From Planctomycetota bacterium (GTDB lineage: Bacteria > Planctomycetota > UBA1135 > UBA2386): DNA of 6,113 nt. Under the pieces are notes generated by a model, which did not search any database, was not told where the DNA came from, and worked only from the letters and a program-made list of their open reading frames with translations. The translations under genes and the position numbers were made by a program. The stretch is from positions 1 through 6,113 of the forward strand of contig JAEYTU010000348.1 in assembly GCA_023433825.1 (NCBI GenBank). The letters are read 5' to 3'. Of this stretch, positions 1-5,541 are shown piece after piece; within the stretch, counting starts at the first letter, position 1; each line of letters starts with the position of its first letter.

Positions 1-384
1 GTCCTCTGGCGCGAGCGCCCACAGCGGCGCCGAACGCGCACGTTCGAACGTCGGCCCGAACAGTTCGGCGCGCGTCGCATCGACCTGCTGCAGGTGAGGC
101 GACTGCCGCAAGTCCTCGGCGAGCGCGGCGAGCGCCGCGTCGTCGACGGCGCCTCGGATGCGGACGAACAGGCTCCGGACGGCGGCGGCGTCCTGCTCGA
201 TCTCGCGCACCAATACGACGTCTGGGTCGTGCTCCGGCAGCATCCGCGAGATGTCGGGCTCGATCGTGAAGCGCGGCCACAGCAATGCCGTGGCGCCCGT
301 GTAGAGCAGCGCCAGCAGCAGCACGACGCCCGGTCGGTCGACGGCGGCGCGCGCGAGTGCGCGAAACGTGGAGTCGAAGTTCAC
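1..384 (-). CDS. MMPL/RND-family exporter, N-terminal part (runs off the left edge)
   Basis: The 128 visible residues form the N-terminus of a large inner-membrane exporter. Residues 1-17 are a short cytoplasmic lead with several Arg. Residues 18-36 (PGVVLLLALLYTGATALLW) form a transmembrane helix. Next comes FTIEPDISRMLPEHDPDVV (residues 39-57), the periplasmic entry typical of MMPL/RND transporters, then the start of the periplasmic domain. The GTG start at 384-382 overlaps the lipoprotein stop (GTGA) and has an AGAGG ribosome site at 399-395, 10 bases upstream. MMPL exporters in aryl-polyene and xanthomonadin clusters are thought to help move the product towards the outer membrane, which is the role inferred here. 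The remaining helices and the proton-relay residues lie outside the window, so completeness cannot be judged. A different RND subfamily is possible. Confidence 0.85.
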   Translation of the reverse strand, partial: MNFDSTFRALARAAVDRPGVVLLLALLYTGATALLWPRFTIEPDISRMLPEHDPDVVLVREIEQDAAAVRSLFVRIRGAVDDAALAALAEDLRQSPHLQQVDATRAELFGPTFERARSAPLWALAPED

Positions 385-1100
385 CGTGTCGTGTCCTCTG
401 CGAGCGTCGGTACGGCGAACGCGTCGGACGGCAGCGCCGCGTGGGTCTCGCGCTCCTCGACTGCCGCGACCAGCGCGAACCCAGACCCGTGCGCCTCGAC
501 CCGATTCGCACGCGTCGAGATTCGCCACCGCGCCGCGCGCAGCGCGATCTCGTGATGCAGCACGGCGCCGGCGTCGTCGACGATCGCGGTCACACGCGTT
601 CCGGCGACGGTCGGGTCGAGCAGCAGTTCGACGCCACCGTCGACGCGCCGTGCGCCGCGAACGCGGAGCTTCGTGACCGGCGTGAACGATTCGAGCAGGC
701 TGACGGCGACGAACAGCAGCGGGTCGTACGGCGGCAGCGTCGCGTCGTCGGTCCGGCGTGACACGGCCAGCCCGGCCTGCGGCATGACCGCGACGATCTG
801 CCGCGCGTCGACGAGGACGTCGAGGACCTTCCCGCCGAGGTCGGGGAACAACTGCACACGGACGGTCGGCGCAGTGTCGCGACGCGCAGCCAACCGGCCG
901 GTGAACTCACCGTTCAACGCGTCCGAAGTGATCGTCACGGTCGCCGACTCGGTCACGAACGTCGCGTCACGCGCGATCCGGTCGGTCAACCGCCGTGCGA
1001 GATCGTCTGGCAGCGGGCCATAGCTCGCGCAAGCGGCGACCGTCAGGCACGCCGCGAGGCCGGCGAGCGCCGCACCTCGCCTCCGAGCGGCGCCGGTCAC
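381..1100 (-). CDS. Outer-membrane lipoprotein, LolA/LolB-like or DUF3261-like
   Basis: This is a 239-residue protein with a lipoprotein signal peptide: RRR at residues 6-8, a hydrophobic stretch at 10-23, and the lipobox VAAC with Cys24 as the probable lipidated residue. LAAC ending at Cys18 is a weaker alternative because its hydrophobic core would be too short. Residue +2 is Ala, so no Asp inner-membrane retention signal is seen and outer-membrane sorting is expected. The mature part is rich in alternating short strands with a helix at about 31-45, resembling the curved beta-sheet fold of LolA/LolB-type carriers. This is a pattern judgement and no diagnostic motif is visible. The GTG start overlaps the ligase stop (GTGA at 1100-1097), and the stop overlaps the exporter start in the same way, so it probably works with the exporter in moving a lipid-like product. 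A DUF3261 assignment is equally possible. Confidence 0.8.
   Translation of the reverse strand: MTGAARRRGAALAGLAACLTVAACASYGPLPDDLARRLTDRIARDATFVTESATVTITSDALNGEFTGRLAARRDTAPTVRVQLFPDLGGKVLDVLVDARQIVAVMPQAGLAVSRRTDDATLPPYDPLLFVAVSLLESFTPVTKLRVRGARRVDGGVELLLDPTVAGTRVTAIVDDAGAVLHHEIALRAARWRISTRANRVEAHGSGFALVAAVEERETHAALPSDAFAVPTLAEDTTR
395..399 (-). promoter_or_regulatory. Ribosome binding site of the MMPL exporter
   Basis: On the minus strand AGAGG (read 399 to 395) precedes the GTG at 384 by 10 bases and lies inside the lipoprotein coding region. It supports the GTG start that overlaps the lipoprotein stop codon. It is one of the clearer Shine-Dalgarno-like sites in the window. Confidence 0.5.
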
Positions 1101-2497
1101 GGCGTCGCGAGACGCTCCAGGCTCGCGAGGTCGACCTTGCCGCGTGCGTTGCGCGGGATCTCGGTCACGAAGCGGATCGCGTGCGGAACCTTGTACGGCG
1201 GCAGATGGCGCAGACACCACGCGACGACGTCGGCGCGCGTCAGTGCGCCGCTGCGGCTCGCGACGAACGCGCGTGCGAACTCGCGGCCGGGCCGGGCCGC
1301 GCCGGTCACGACGACGTCGGCGACGTCGGGATGGCTCGCGAGCACCGACTCGATCTCGCGCGGACTGACCTTGTGACCGTCGACGTTGATCGAGTCGCAG
1401 CGGCGGCCGAGCAGCCGCAGCTCGCCGTTCTCCAGCACCCCGCGGTCGCCGGTCGCGAAGCCGCCGGCCGGGAACTCGCGACCGCAGGCTCCGACGTAGG
1501 CGTGACCGAGCGCCGGTGACGCGACGACGACCGCGTCGTCCACGCCGATCGTCACGGCGACGCCGTCGACAGCCGTTCCGACCGTTCCGCGTTCCGCCGA
1601 CTCGCCGGTCCGATCGAACGTGATCCCGCCGGTCTCGCTGGTCCCATAGAAGACGTGCACTGCGCGCCCGAACCGGACGCGGAACGCGCGCGCGACGTCC
1701 GGCGCGAGCGGCGAGCCGGCCGTCAACACGAGTCGCAGCGACGCCGGCAGCGGCGGTTCGTCGGCACGTTCGGCCAGCGCGCGGATCAGGATCGGAACCG
1801 TCGGCAGCACGGTGGCCGCATGGCGGGACACCGCCGCAACCGCATCGAGCGGCGTCGCGTCCCGCGGCACGACCAGCGTGACTCCCTGCGTCAGCGCCGG
1901 GACGACGAGGCTCCCGATCCCGTACGAGAAGGACATCGGAACGGCCGCGACGACGCGGTCCTGCGGCTGAATCCCCATCGTCGACGCCAGCGCCGCAGCG
2001 TCGGCGAGCAGTGCCTGCGCGGTGACCGCGATTCCGGCCGGCGCCCCGGTCGTCCCCGACGTCGTCTTGACCAGCGCGACACCGGGCAGCGGCTGTGCGT
2101 CGTGCCCGAGCGCGACCGTCTGGAACGCGCACGGGCGCGGCCACGCCGCGTCGGCCGTCAGCAGGACCGGTGCGTGCACGGCTGCCGCGAGCCGATCGAC
2201 GGCCGAACGTGGCGTCGCCGGGTCGACGAGCACCGGGACCAAGCCATCCCGCCACAGCGCGAGCAGGCCGGCGAGGAAGTCGGGACCGTTGCGCGCCATG
2301 AACACGACCGGCGTGCCATGCGCGAGTGCAGACTCCGCGAGCACGCGCGCGACCGCTCGTGAGCGGTCTTTCATCTGGGCGCGACTGCACGCGCCGTGAT
2401 CGTCGAGCGTGACCGCCGCGTCGGGATTCGCGCGCAACAGCGCGTCGAACCGTTCGACGATCGATGGCCGAGACAGGCTTGCGGAGGATGACGTCAA
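1097..2497 (-). CDS. AMP-dependent acyl/aryl ligase (adenylate-forming enzyme)
   Basis: This 466-residue ANL-family enzyme activates a carboxylic acid as acyl-AMP for transfer to CoA or ACP. Motifs appear in order: P-loop A3 TTSGTTGAPAG (145-155), A5 YGTSE (284-288), A7 TGD (349-351), A8 GRRCDSINVDGHKVSP (364-379), and A10 NARGKVD (450-456) with the catalytic Lys454. The usual Lys of the P-loop (PKG) is Ala154. The length is slightly short for the family but the domain set is complete. In aryl-polyene clusters this enzyme is thought to prime synthesis with an aromatic acid such as 4-hydroxybenzoate; the substrate here is inferred. The start is uncertain. TTG at 2497 keeps the family-like stretch SIVERFDALLRANPDAAVTL, while the first ATG (2374) would delete 41 residues including it. 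No clear ribosome site precedes the TTG. The stop overlaps the lipoprotein start. Confidence 0.88.
   Translation of the reverse strand: MTSSSASLSRPSIVERFDALLRANPDAAVTLDDHGACSRAQMKDRSRAVARVLAESALAHGTPVVFMARNGPDFLAGLLALWRDGLVPVLVDPATPRSAVDRLAAAVHAPVLLTADAAWPRPCAFQTVALGHDAQPLPGVALVKTTSGTTGAPAGIAVTAQALLADAAALASTMGIQPQDRVVAAVPMSFSYGIGSLVVPALTQGVTLVVPRDATPLDAVAAVSRHAATVLPTVPILIRALAERADEPPLPASLRLVLTAGSPLAPDVARAFRVRFGRAVHVFYGTSETGGITFDRTGESAERGTVGTAVDGVAVTIGVDDAVVVASPALGHAYVGACGREFPAGGFATGDRGVLENGELRLLGRRCDSINVDGHKVSPREIESVLASHPDVADVVVTGAARPGREFARAFVASRSGALTRADVVAWCLRHLPPYKVPHAIRFVTEIPRNARGKVDLASLERLATP
2443..2459. repeat. 17-bp palindrome in the 5' end of the ligase gene, possible operator
   Basis: CGTCGAAC-C-GTTCGACG has two perfect 8-base arms around one base. 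It lies within the first codons of the ligase and about 70 bases upstream of the ATG of the divergent FAD gene. Position and symmetry would suit a dimeric regulator. Such CG/TCGA-rich palindromes also arise easily in this base composition, and no regulator gene is visible in the window. Confidence 0.3.
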
Positions 2498-2527
2498 GGG
2501 CGCGGCGTAGGTTACTCTCGGATCGCG
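2489..2527. promoter_or_regulatory. Compact divergent start/promoter region
   Basis: Only 30 bases (2498-2527) separate the inferred TTG start of the left arm from the ATG of the right arm, so promoters must overlap coding sequence. It contains the locally most AT-rich stretch, TAGGTTACT (2508-2516). On the plus strand ATGACG (2488-2493) and GTTACT (2511-2516) are spaced 17 bases, giving a weak sigma70-like match (4/6 and 3/6) and a start site only a few bases before the ATG at 2528. A perfect 8-bp palindrome, TGACGTCA (2489-2496), overlaps the TTG codon. Neither gene has a good ribosome site here, so leaderless or near-leaderless transcripts are possible. The promoter call is tentative. Confidence 0.35.
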
Positions 2528-4006
2528 ATGCAATTCGACGTCCTCGTCATCGGTGGTGGTCCCGGCGGAGCCAGTGCAGCCGCCGCTCTCGCGCGGCACG
2601 GGCGCAAGGTCGCGCTGATCGAGTCCGACACGTTCCCTCGGTTTCACATCGGCGAATCGCTGCTGCCGATGTCGAACGTCGTCTTCGAGCGCCTCGGCAT
2701 CGACGCGAAGATCCGCGCGGCCGGGTTCACGAAGAAGTACGGCGCGTGCTTCCTCGACGAGGACGATCGCCACGAGATCGTCTACGACTTCGGCGTCGCG
2801 ATGCGCGACATGCAGACGCACACGTGGCAGGTCCCGCGCGCGACGTTCGACGCGATGCTGCTGCAGCACGCCACCGACTCCGGTGCGCAGCGGATCCACG
2901 GCCGCGCGAAGGCGGCGCGGTTCGACGCGAACGGGGTCGAACTCGACGTGACCGAGACGTCCGGCGCCGCGCGGACGCTGCGCGCCGCAGTGCTGATCGA
3001 CGCTTCCGGCCGCGCCGGGTTCATGGCGCGCCGCGACGACCTGCGGGTGCCCGACCCGGAACTGCGGAAGGTCGCCGCCTATGCGCACTTCACCGGTATC
3101 CCACGCCGCGAGGGCCGGCGCGCCGGCGACATCCGCGTGCTGTCGGCGAAGGATCTCGCCTGGATGTGGGTGATCCCGCTGCCGGACGGCGTGACCAGCG
3201 TCGGCGTCGTGCTCGACTTCGACCTGTACCAGCAGAAGTCGTCCGGCACCGGCGCGCGACCCGAGCCGCAGGCGCTGCTCGACGAGTACATGACGCGGCT
3301 CCCGGTCGCGCAGAAGCTGTTCGCGAGCGCGCAGCGCACGTCGGAGGTCCACTTCGAGAGCACGTTCTCGTACCGCGCGAAGCGCTGGAGCGGCGACCGG
3401 TACCTGCTCGTCGGCGACGCGGCCGCGTTCCTCGACCCGGTGTTCTCGTCCGGCGTCATGTTTGCGGTTCGCGGGGGCCTCGACGCGGCCGACGCCGCCG
3501 ACCGCGCGCTGCGCGACGGCCGCCCGAACGCGTTCGACTTCGCCGCCTACGACGCGATGCAGCAGGAGCGGTACCGCTTCGTGCGACGCTTCGTCGTCGG
3601 CTTCTACGACCCGGCGTTCCGCGATCTGTTTTTCGCACCGAAGCCCGGCCTCGGTCTCGTCCGCGCCGTCACGCTCGTGCTCGCCGGATTCTGGAGTCCG
3701 GGGATGCTCGATCGGCTGCGCCTCAAACTGATGTTCCATTTCGCGCGCATGCAGAGGAAGCGCGCGATCGTTCCTCGGATCCACTCGAAGGATCTCGTCG
3801 CCACTGCCCCATCGCGGCCCGCGATCGGGCCGCAGCCCAAGGTCTCCGCGCTACGCGCGGAGACCGACATCGCGTGCCGCGATGGGACAGTGCTCGCTGG
3901 GGCCTCCCGTGCCGCTCGCGACACCGTCGGCGAACGGTCGTCGCCGAGGAACGAGCCCGACGAACTGCTGCAACCCGCGAAAGATCGCGGCACTACCGGC
4001 CCATGA
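2528..4006 (+). CDS. FAD-dependent halogenase-like oxidoreductase with atypical C-terminal tail
   Basis: This is a 492-residue flavoprotein. It has a Rossmann FAD motif GGGPGG (9-14), E32 at the end of strand 2, GESLLP (42-47), and FTKKYGACF (67-75), where K69 or K70 sits where flavin-dependent halogenases carry the catalytic Lys. The halogenase signature WxWxIP appears as WMWVIP (212-217), and the second FAD motif GDAAAFLDPVFSSG (296-309) includes the segment lining the halide site. These features favour the halogenase branch over simple monooxygenases or geranylgeranyl-reductase relatives. Xanthomonadin-type clusters encode such enzymes and make brominated pigments, so tailoring of the aryl polyene is the inferred role. 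Whether it halogenates is unproven. The family-like part ends near residue 422. The last 70 residues are unlike the rest, use rarer codons (CTA, ACA, AGG, AAA) and include a palindromic element. The ATG has only a poor ribosome site; the stop overlaps the ACP start (ATGA). Confidence 0.85.
   Translation: MQFDVLVIGGGPGGASAAAALARHGRKVALIESDTFPRFHIGESLLPMSNVVFERLGIDAKIRAAGFTKKYGACFLDEDDRHEIVYDFGVAMRDMQTHTWQVPRATFDAMLLQHATDSGAQRIHGRAKAARFDANGVELDVTETSGAARTLRAAVLIDASGRAGFMARRDDLRVPDPELRKVAAYAHFTGIPRREGRRAGDIRVLSAKDLAWMWVIPLPDGVTSVGVVLDFDLYQQKSSGTGARPEPQALLDEYMTRLPVAQKLFASAQRTSEVHFESTFSYRAKRWSGDRYLLVGDAAAFLDPVFSSGVMFAVRGGLDAADAADRALRDGRPNAFDFAAYDAMQQERYRFVRRFVVGFYDPAFRDLFFAPKPGLGLVRAVTLVLAGFWSPGMLDRLRLKLMFHFARMQRKRAIVPRIHSKDLVATAPSRPAIGPQPKVSALRAETDIACRDGTVLAGASRAARDTVGERSSPRNEPDELLQPAKDRGTTGP
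3802..3892. repeat. Nested palindromic element inside the 3' end of the FAD gene
   Basis: An outer inverted repeat pairs 3802-3817 (CACTGCCCCATCGCGG) with 3877-3892 (CCGCGATGGGACAGTG), with one mismatch in 16. Inside it is a perfect 11-bp stem, 3841-3851 (GGTCTCCGCGC) with 3855-3865, around a 3-base loop TAC. A further perfect 8-bp stem, 3814-3821 (GCGGCCCG) with 3826-3833, has loop CGAT and competes with the outer stem. There is no T-run, so it is not a classical terminator. The element is in frame and is translated as about residues 425-455 of the FAD protein. It resembles a REP-like or coding palindromic mobile element, or an mRNA structure placed between the FAD and ACP genes. Other copies would have to be sought in the genome. 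Confidence 0.7.
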
Positions 4007-4290
4007 ACGCGAGTCCCGCAACCGTCACCCGCCTGAAGTCGTTGATCGTCCGCGCGCTGAACCTCGAGGGCGTGCGGCCCGAGGAGATCGACTCCTCGGC
4101 TCCGCTGTTCGGCGCCGGCCTCGGACTCGACTCCGTCGACGCACTCGAACTCGTCGTCGCGATCGAACGGGAGTTCGGGATCCGCACCGAGAGCCACGAG
4201 ATCGGGCGCGAAGCATTCGCCTCGATCGACGCGCTGGCGGCGTTCGTCGACCAACGAATCGCGAAGCGGAAGACCGGCAGCGATGCGTGA
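4003..4290 (+). CDS. Acyl carrier protein (type II)
   Basis: This 95-residue carrier protein, of normal ACP length, holds the starter and growing chain on a phosphopantetheine arm. The attachment site is GLDSVDALEL (41-50), with Ser44 as the modified residue. Helix 1 (about 8-22) precedes it. Helix 2 carries the acidic ketosynthase-recognition face (V45-F58), and helix 4 (about 74-87) follows. The basic tail KRKTGSDA is unusual but short. ATG at 4003 overlaps the preceding stop (ATGA); no strong ribosome site is visible, suggesting translational coupling. The 3' end overlaps the ketosynthase start by 8 bases. It is the only ACP gene seen here, whereas aryl-polyene clusters often have two, so another may lie outside. 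The placement directly before the KS/CLF pair supports its role as their partner. Confidence 0.93.
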   Translation: MNASPATVTRLKSLIVRALNLEGVRPEEIDSSAPLFGAGLGLDSVDALELVVAIEREFGIRTESHEIGREAFASIDALAAFVDQRIAKRKTGSDA

Positions 4291-5518
4291 CGACGCGGCG
4301 CGCGTCGTCGTGACCGGCGTCGGCGCCGTGTGCTCGCTGGGCGGTAGCTGCGCGACAATCTGGCCGCGGCTGCTCGCCGGCGATCGCGCGATCGCGTCGT
4401 TCACGCTGTTCCCGAGCGAACGCCATCGGACGCAGATCGCCGGTCAAGCGCTGCCCGAGCGGCTCGCGGACGACGACGGGACGCTGAGCCGGACCGATCG
4501 GTTCGCGATCGCCGCGACTCACGAAGCACTGACGCAAGCGCGGTTCGATCCGTCGCAGTCGCGGCGCACGGCGGTCCTGTTCGGCAGCAGCACCGGTGGC
4601 CTGCTCGAGGGTGAACGCTGCTTCGCCGCGCTGCGCGACGGCAACGGTCGGATCAGCGCGCGGATCATCGCCGCGCAGCAGAACGGCGCACCCGGCGACG
4701 CCGTCGCGCGGCGCTTCCGTGTCCGCGGCCCCGTGCACACCTCGTCGACGGCCTGCGTCTCGTCGAGCATGGCGCTCGACGAAGCCCTCGCGATGCTCGA
4801 CGCCGGCGAATGCGACGTCGCGATCGTCGGCGGTGCCGACGGGCTGTGTCAGATCACGTACGCCGGGTTCAACGCGCTGCGCGCGGTCGACGCGCAGCCG
4901 TCGCGGCCGTTCACGGCGGAGCGCGCCGGACTGTCGCTCGGCGAGGGCGCGGCGGTGCTCGTCCTCGAGCGCGCGTCGCACGCGCGCGCGCGCGGCGCCT
5001 CGCCGCTCGCCGTTCTGGCGGGAGCGGCGAGCACCTGCGACGCGCACCACATGTCGGCGCCGGCGCAGGACGGCAGTGGTGCCGCGCATGCGATCGAACT
5101 CGCACTCGCTGCCGCGGGATGCGTGCCCGACGACGTCGACTTCGTCGATGCACACGGCACCGGAACACCGCTGAACGACGCCGCCGAGGCGCAGGCGCTG
5201 CGGTCGGTGTTCGGCGCACGCGCAGCGACGCTGCCGGTCACGTCGACGAAGGCGGCCGTCGGGCATCTGCTCGGCAGCAGTGGCACGCTCGAAGCCGTCG
5301 TCACCGTGCTGGCGCTGCGAGAAGGTCTGGTACCGCCGACGCCCGGCGACGAGCCGACCGATCCGATGCTCGGCGTCGACCTCGTCCGCGACGTGCCGCG
5401 CCAGCTCGCGCGATGCGAGGTCGGACTGTCGACGAACCTCGCGTTCGGCGGCGCCAACACGGCGCTGGTCTTCCGTCGCGTCGCGACCCAGGGCGAGGGC
5501 GATCGAGGAACGACGTGA
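4283..5518 (+). CDS. Beta-ketoacyl-ACP synthase, catalytic subunit (FabF-like KS)
   Basis: This 411-residue thiolase-fold condensing enzyme catalyses decarboxylative condensation of malonyl-ACP with the growing chain. The N-terminus VVVTGVGAVCSLG (8-20) is typical of the family. The complete Cys-His-His set is present: Cys158 in STACVSS, His291 in DAHGTGTPLND, and His328 in TSTKAAVGHLLGSSG, with the conserved Lys323. GEGAAVLVLE (near 215-224) and the C-terminal LSTNLAFGGANTALVF loop are also canonical, and the length is normal. It starts with ATG at 4283, 9 bases after a weak GGAAGA site, overlaps the ACP end by 8 bases, and its stop overlaps the next gene (GTGA). Being followed at once by a Cys-less homologue, it is most likely the active half of a KS/CLF heterodimer building the polyene chain. 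A housekeeping FabF is unlikely in this context. Confidence 0.93.
   Translation: MRDDAARVVVTGVGAVCSLGGSCATIWPRLLAGDRAIASFTLFPSERHRTQIAGQALPERLADDDGTLSRTDRFAIAATHEALTQARFDPSQSRRTAVLFGSSTGGLLEGERCFAALRDGNGRISARIIAAQQNGAPGDAVARRFRVRGPVHTSSTACVSSSMALDEALAMLDAGECDVAIVGGADGLCQITYAGFNALRAVDAQPSRPFTAERAGLSLGEGAAVLVLERASHARARGASPLAVLAGAASTCDAHHMSAPAQDGSGAAHAIELALAAAGCVPDDVDFVDAHGTGTPLNDAAEAQALRSVFGARAATLPVTSTKAAVGHLLGSSGTLEAVVTVLALREGLVPPTPGDEPTDPMLGVDLVRDVPRQLARCEVGLSTNLAFGGANTALVFRRVATQGEGDRGTT
4380..4395. repeat. Tandem GCGATCGC octamers (16-bp palindrome)
   Basis: Two GCGATCGC octamers sit back to back within the ketosynthase gene, forming a perfect 16-bp palindrome. Further single copies are at 4505-4512 and 5986-5993. 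GCGATCGC is the HIP1 motif over-represented in many cyanobacteria. Here it may reflect codon choice (Gly-Asp-Arg-Ala-Ile-Ala) in a GC-rich genome. Confidence 0.35.
5505..5510 (+). promoter_or_regulatory. Ribosome binding site of the CLF gene
   Basis: GAGGAA ends 4 bases (the GAGG core 6 bases) before the GTG at 5515. It favours the first of three in-frame GTG codons (5515, 5524, 5533) as the start, since the later two are farther away and have no comparable site of their own. Confidence 0.6.
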
Positions 5519-5541
5519 ACCACGTGAACGACGTGAACGAC
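5515..5541 (+). repeat. Three tandem 9-bp repeats at the CLF start
   Basis: Three consecutive units GTGAACCAC, GTGAACGAC and GTGAACGAC encode V-N-H-V-N-D-V-N-D. Each unit begins with an in-frame GTG, and the first also holds the TGA stop of the ketosynthase. Gain or loss of a unit by slippage would keep the reading frame and only change the number of possible starts. Confidence 0.75.

Noticed and set aside
94..761. Plus-strand frames opposite the exporter and lipoprotein
   Set aside because: They have no recognisable domain, and the minus strand encodes a transmembrane segment and a lipoprotein with overlapping start and stop.
1655..2362. 235-residue plus-strand frame inside the ligase
   Set aside because: Its composition is dominated by Arg and it lies antisense to the conserved ligase motifs, so it is a shadow.
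1101..2390. Open minus-strand extension upstream of the lipoprotein frame
   Set aside because: It overlaps the ligase gene in another frame and is an Arg-rich shadow. The signal peptide and GTG at 1100 mark the real start.
2498..3784. Long open extension of the ligase frame upstream on the minus strand
   Set aside because: It lies antisense to the well-supported FAD gene and its residues are Arg/Val/Glu-rich with no family pattern. It is open only because stops are rare at this GC content.
3841..3865. Rho-independent terminator
   Set aside because: The hairpin is strong but no T-run follows, and it lies inside a coding frame ahead of coupled genes.
4979..4993. CG dinucleotide run as a Z-DNA or slippage site
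   Set aside because: It has only six CG units, is explained by an Ala/Arg-rich loop in the ketosynthase, and is unremarkable at this GC content.
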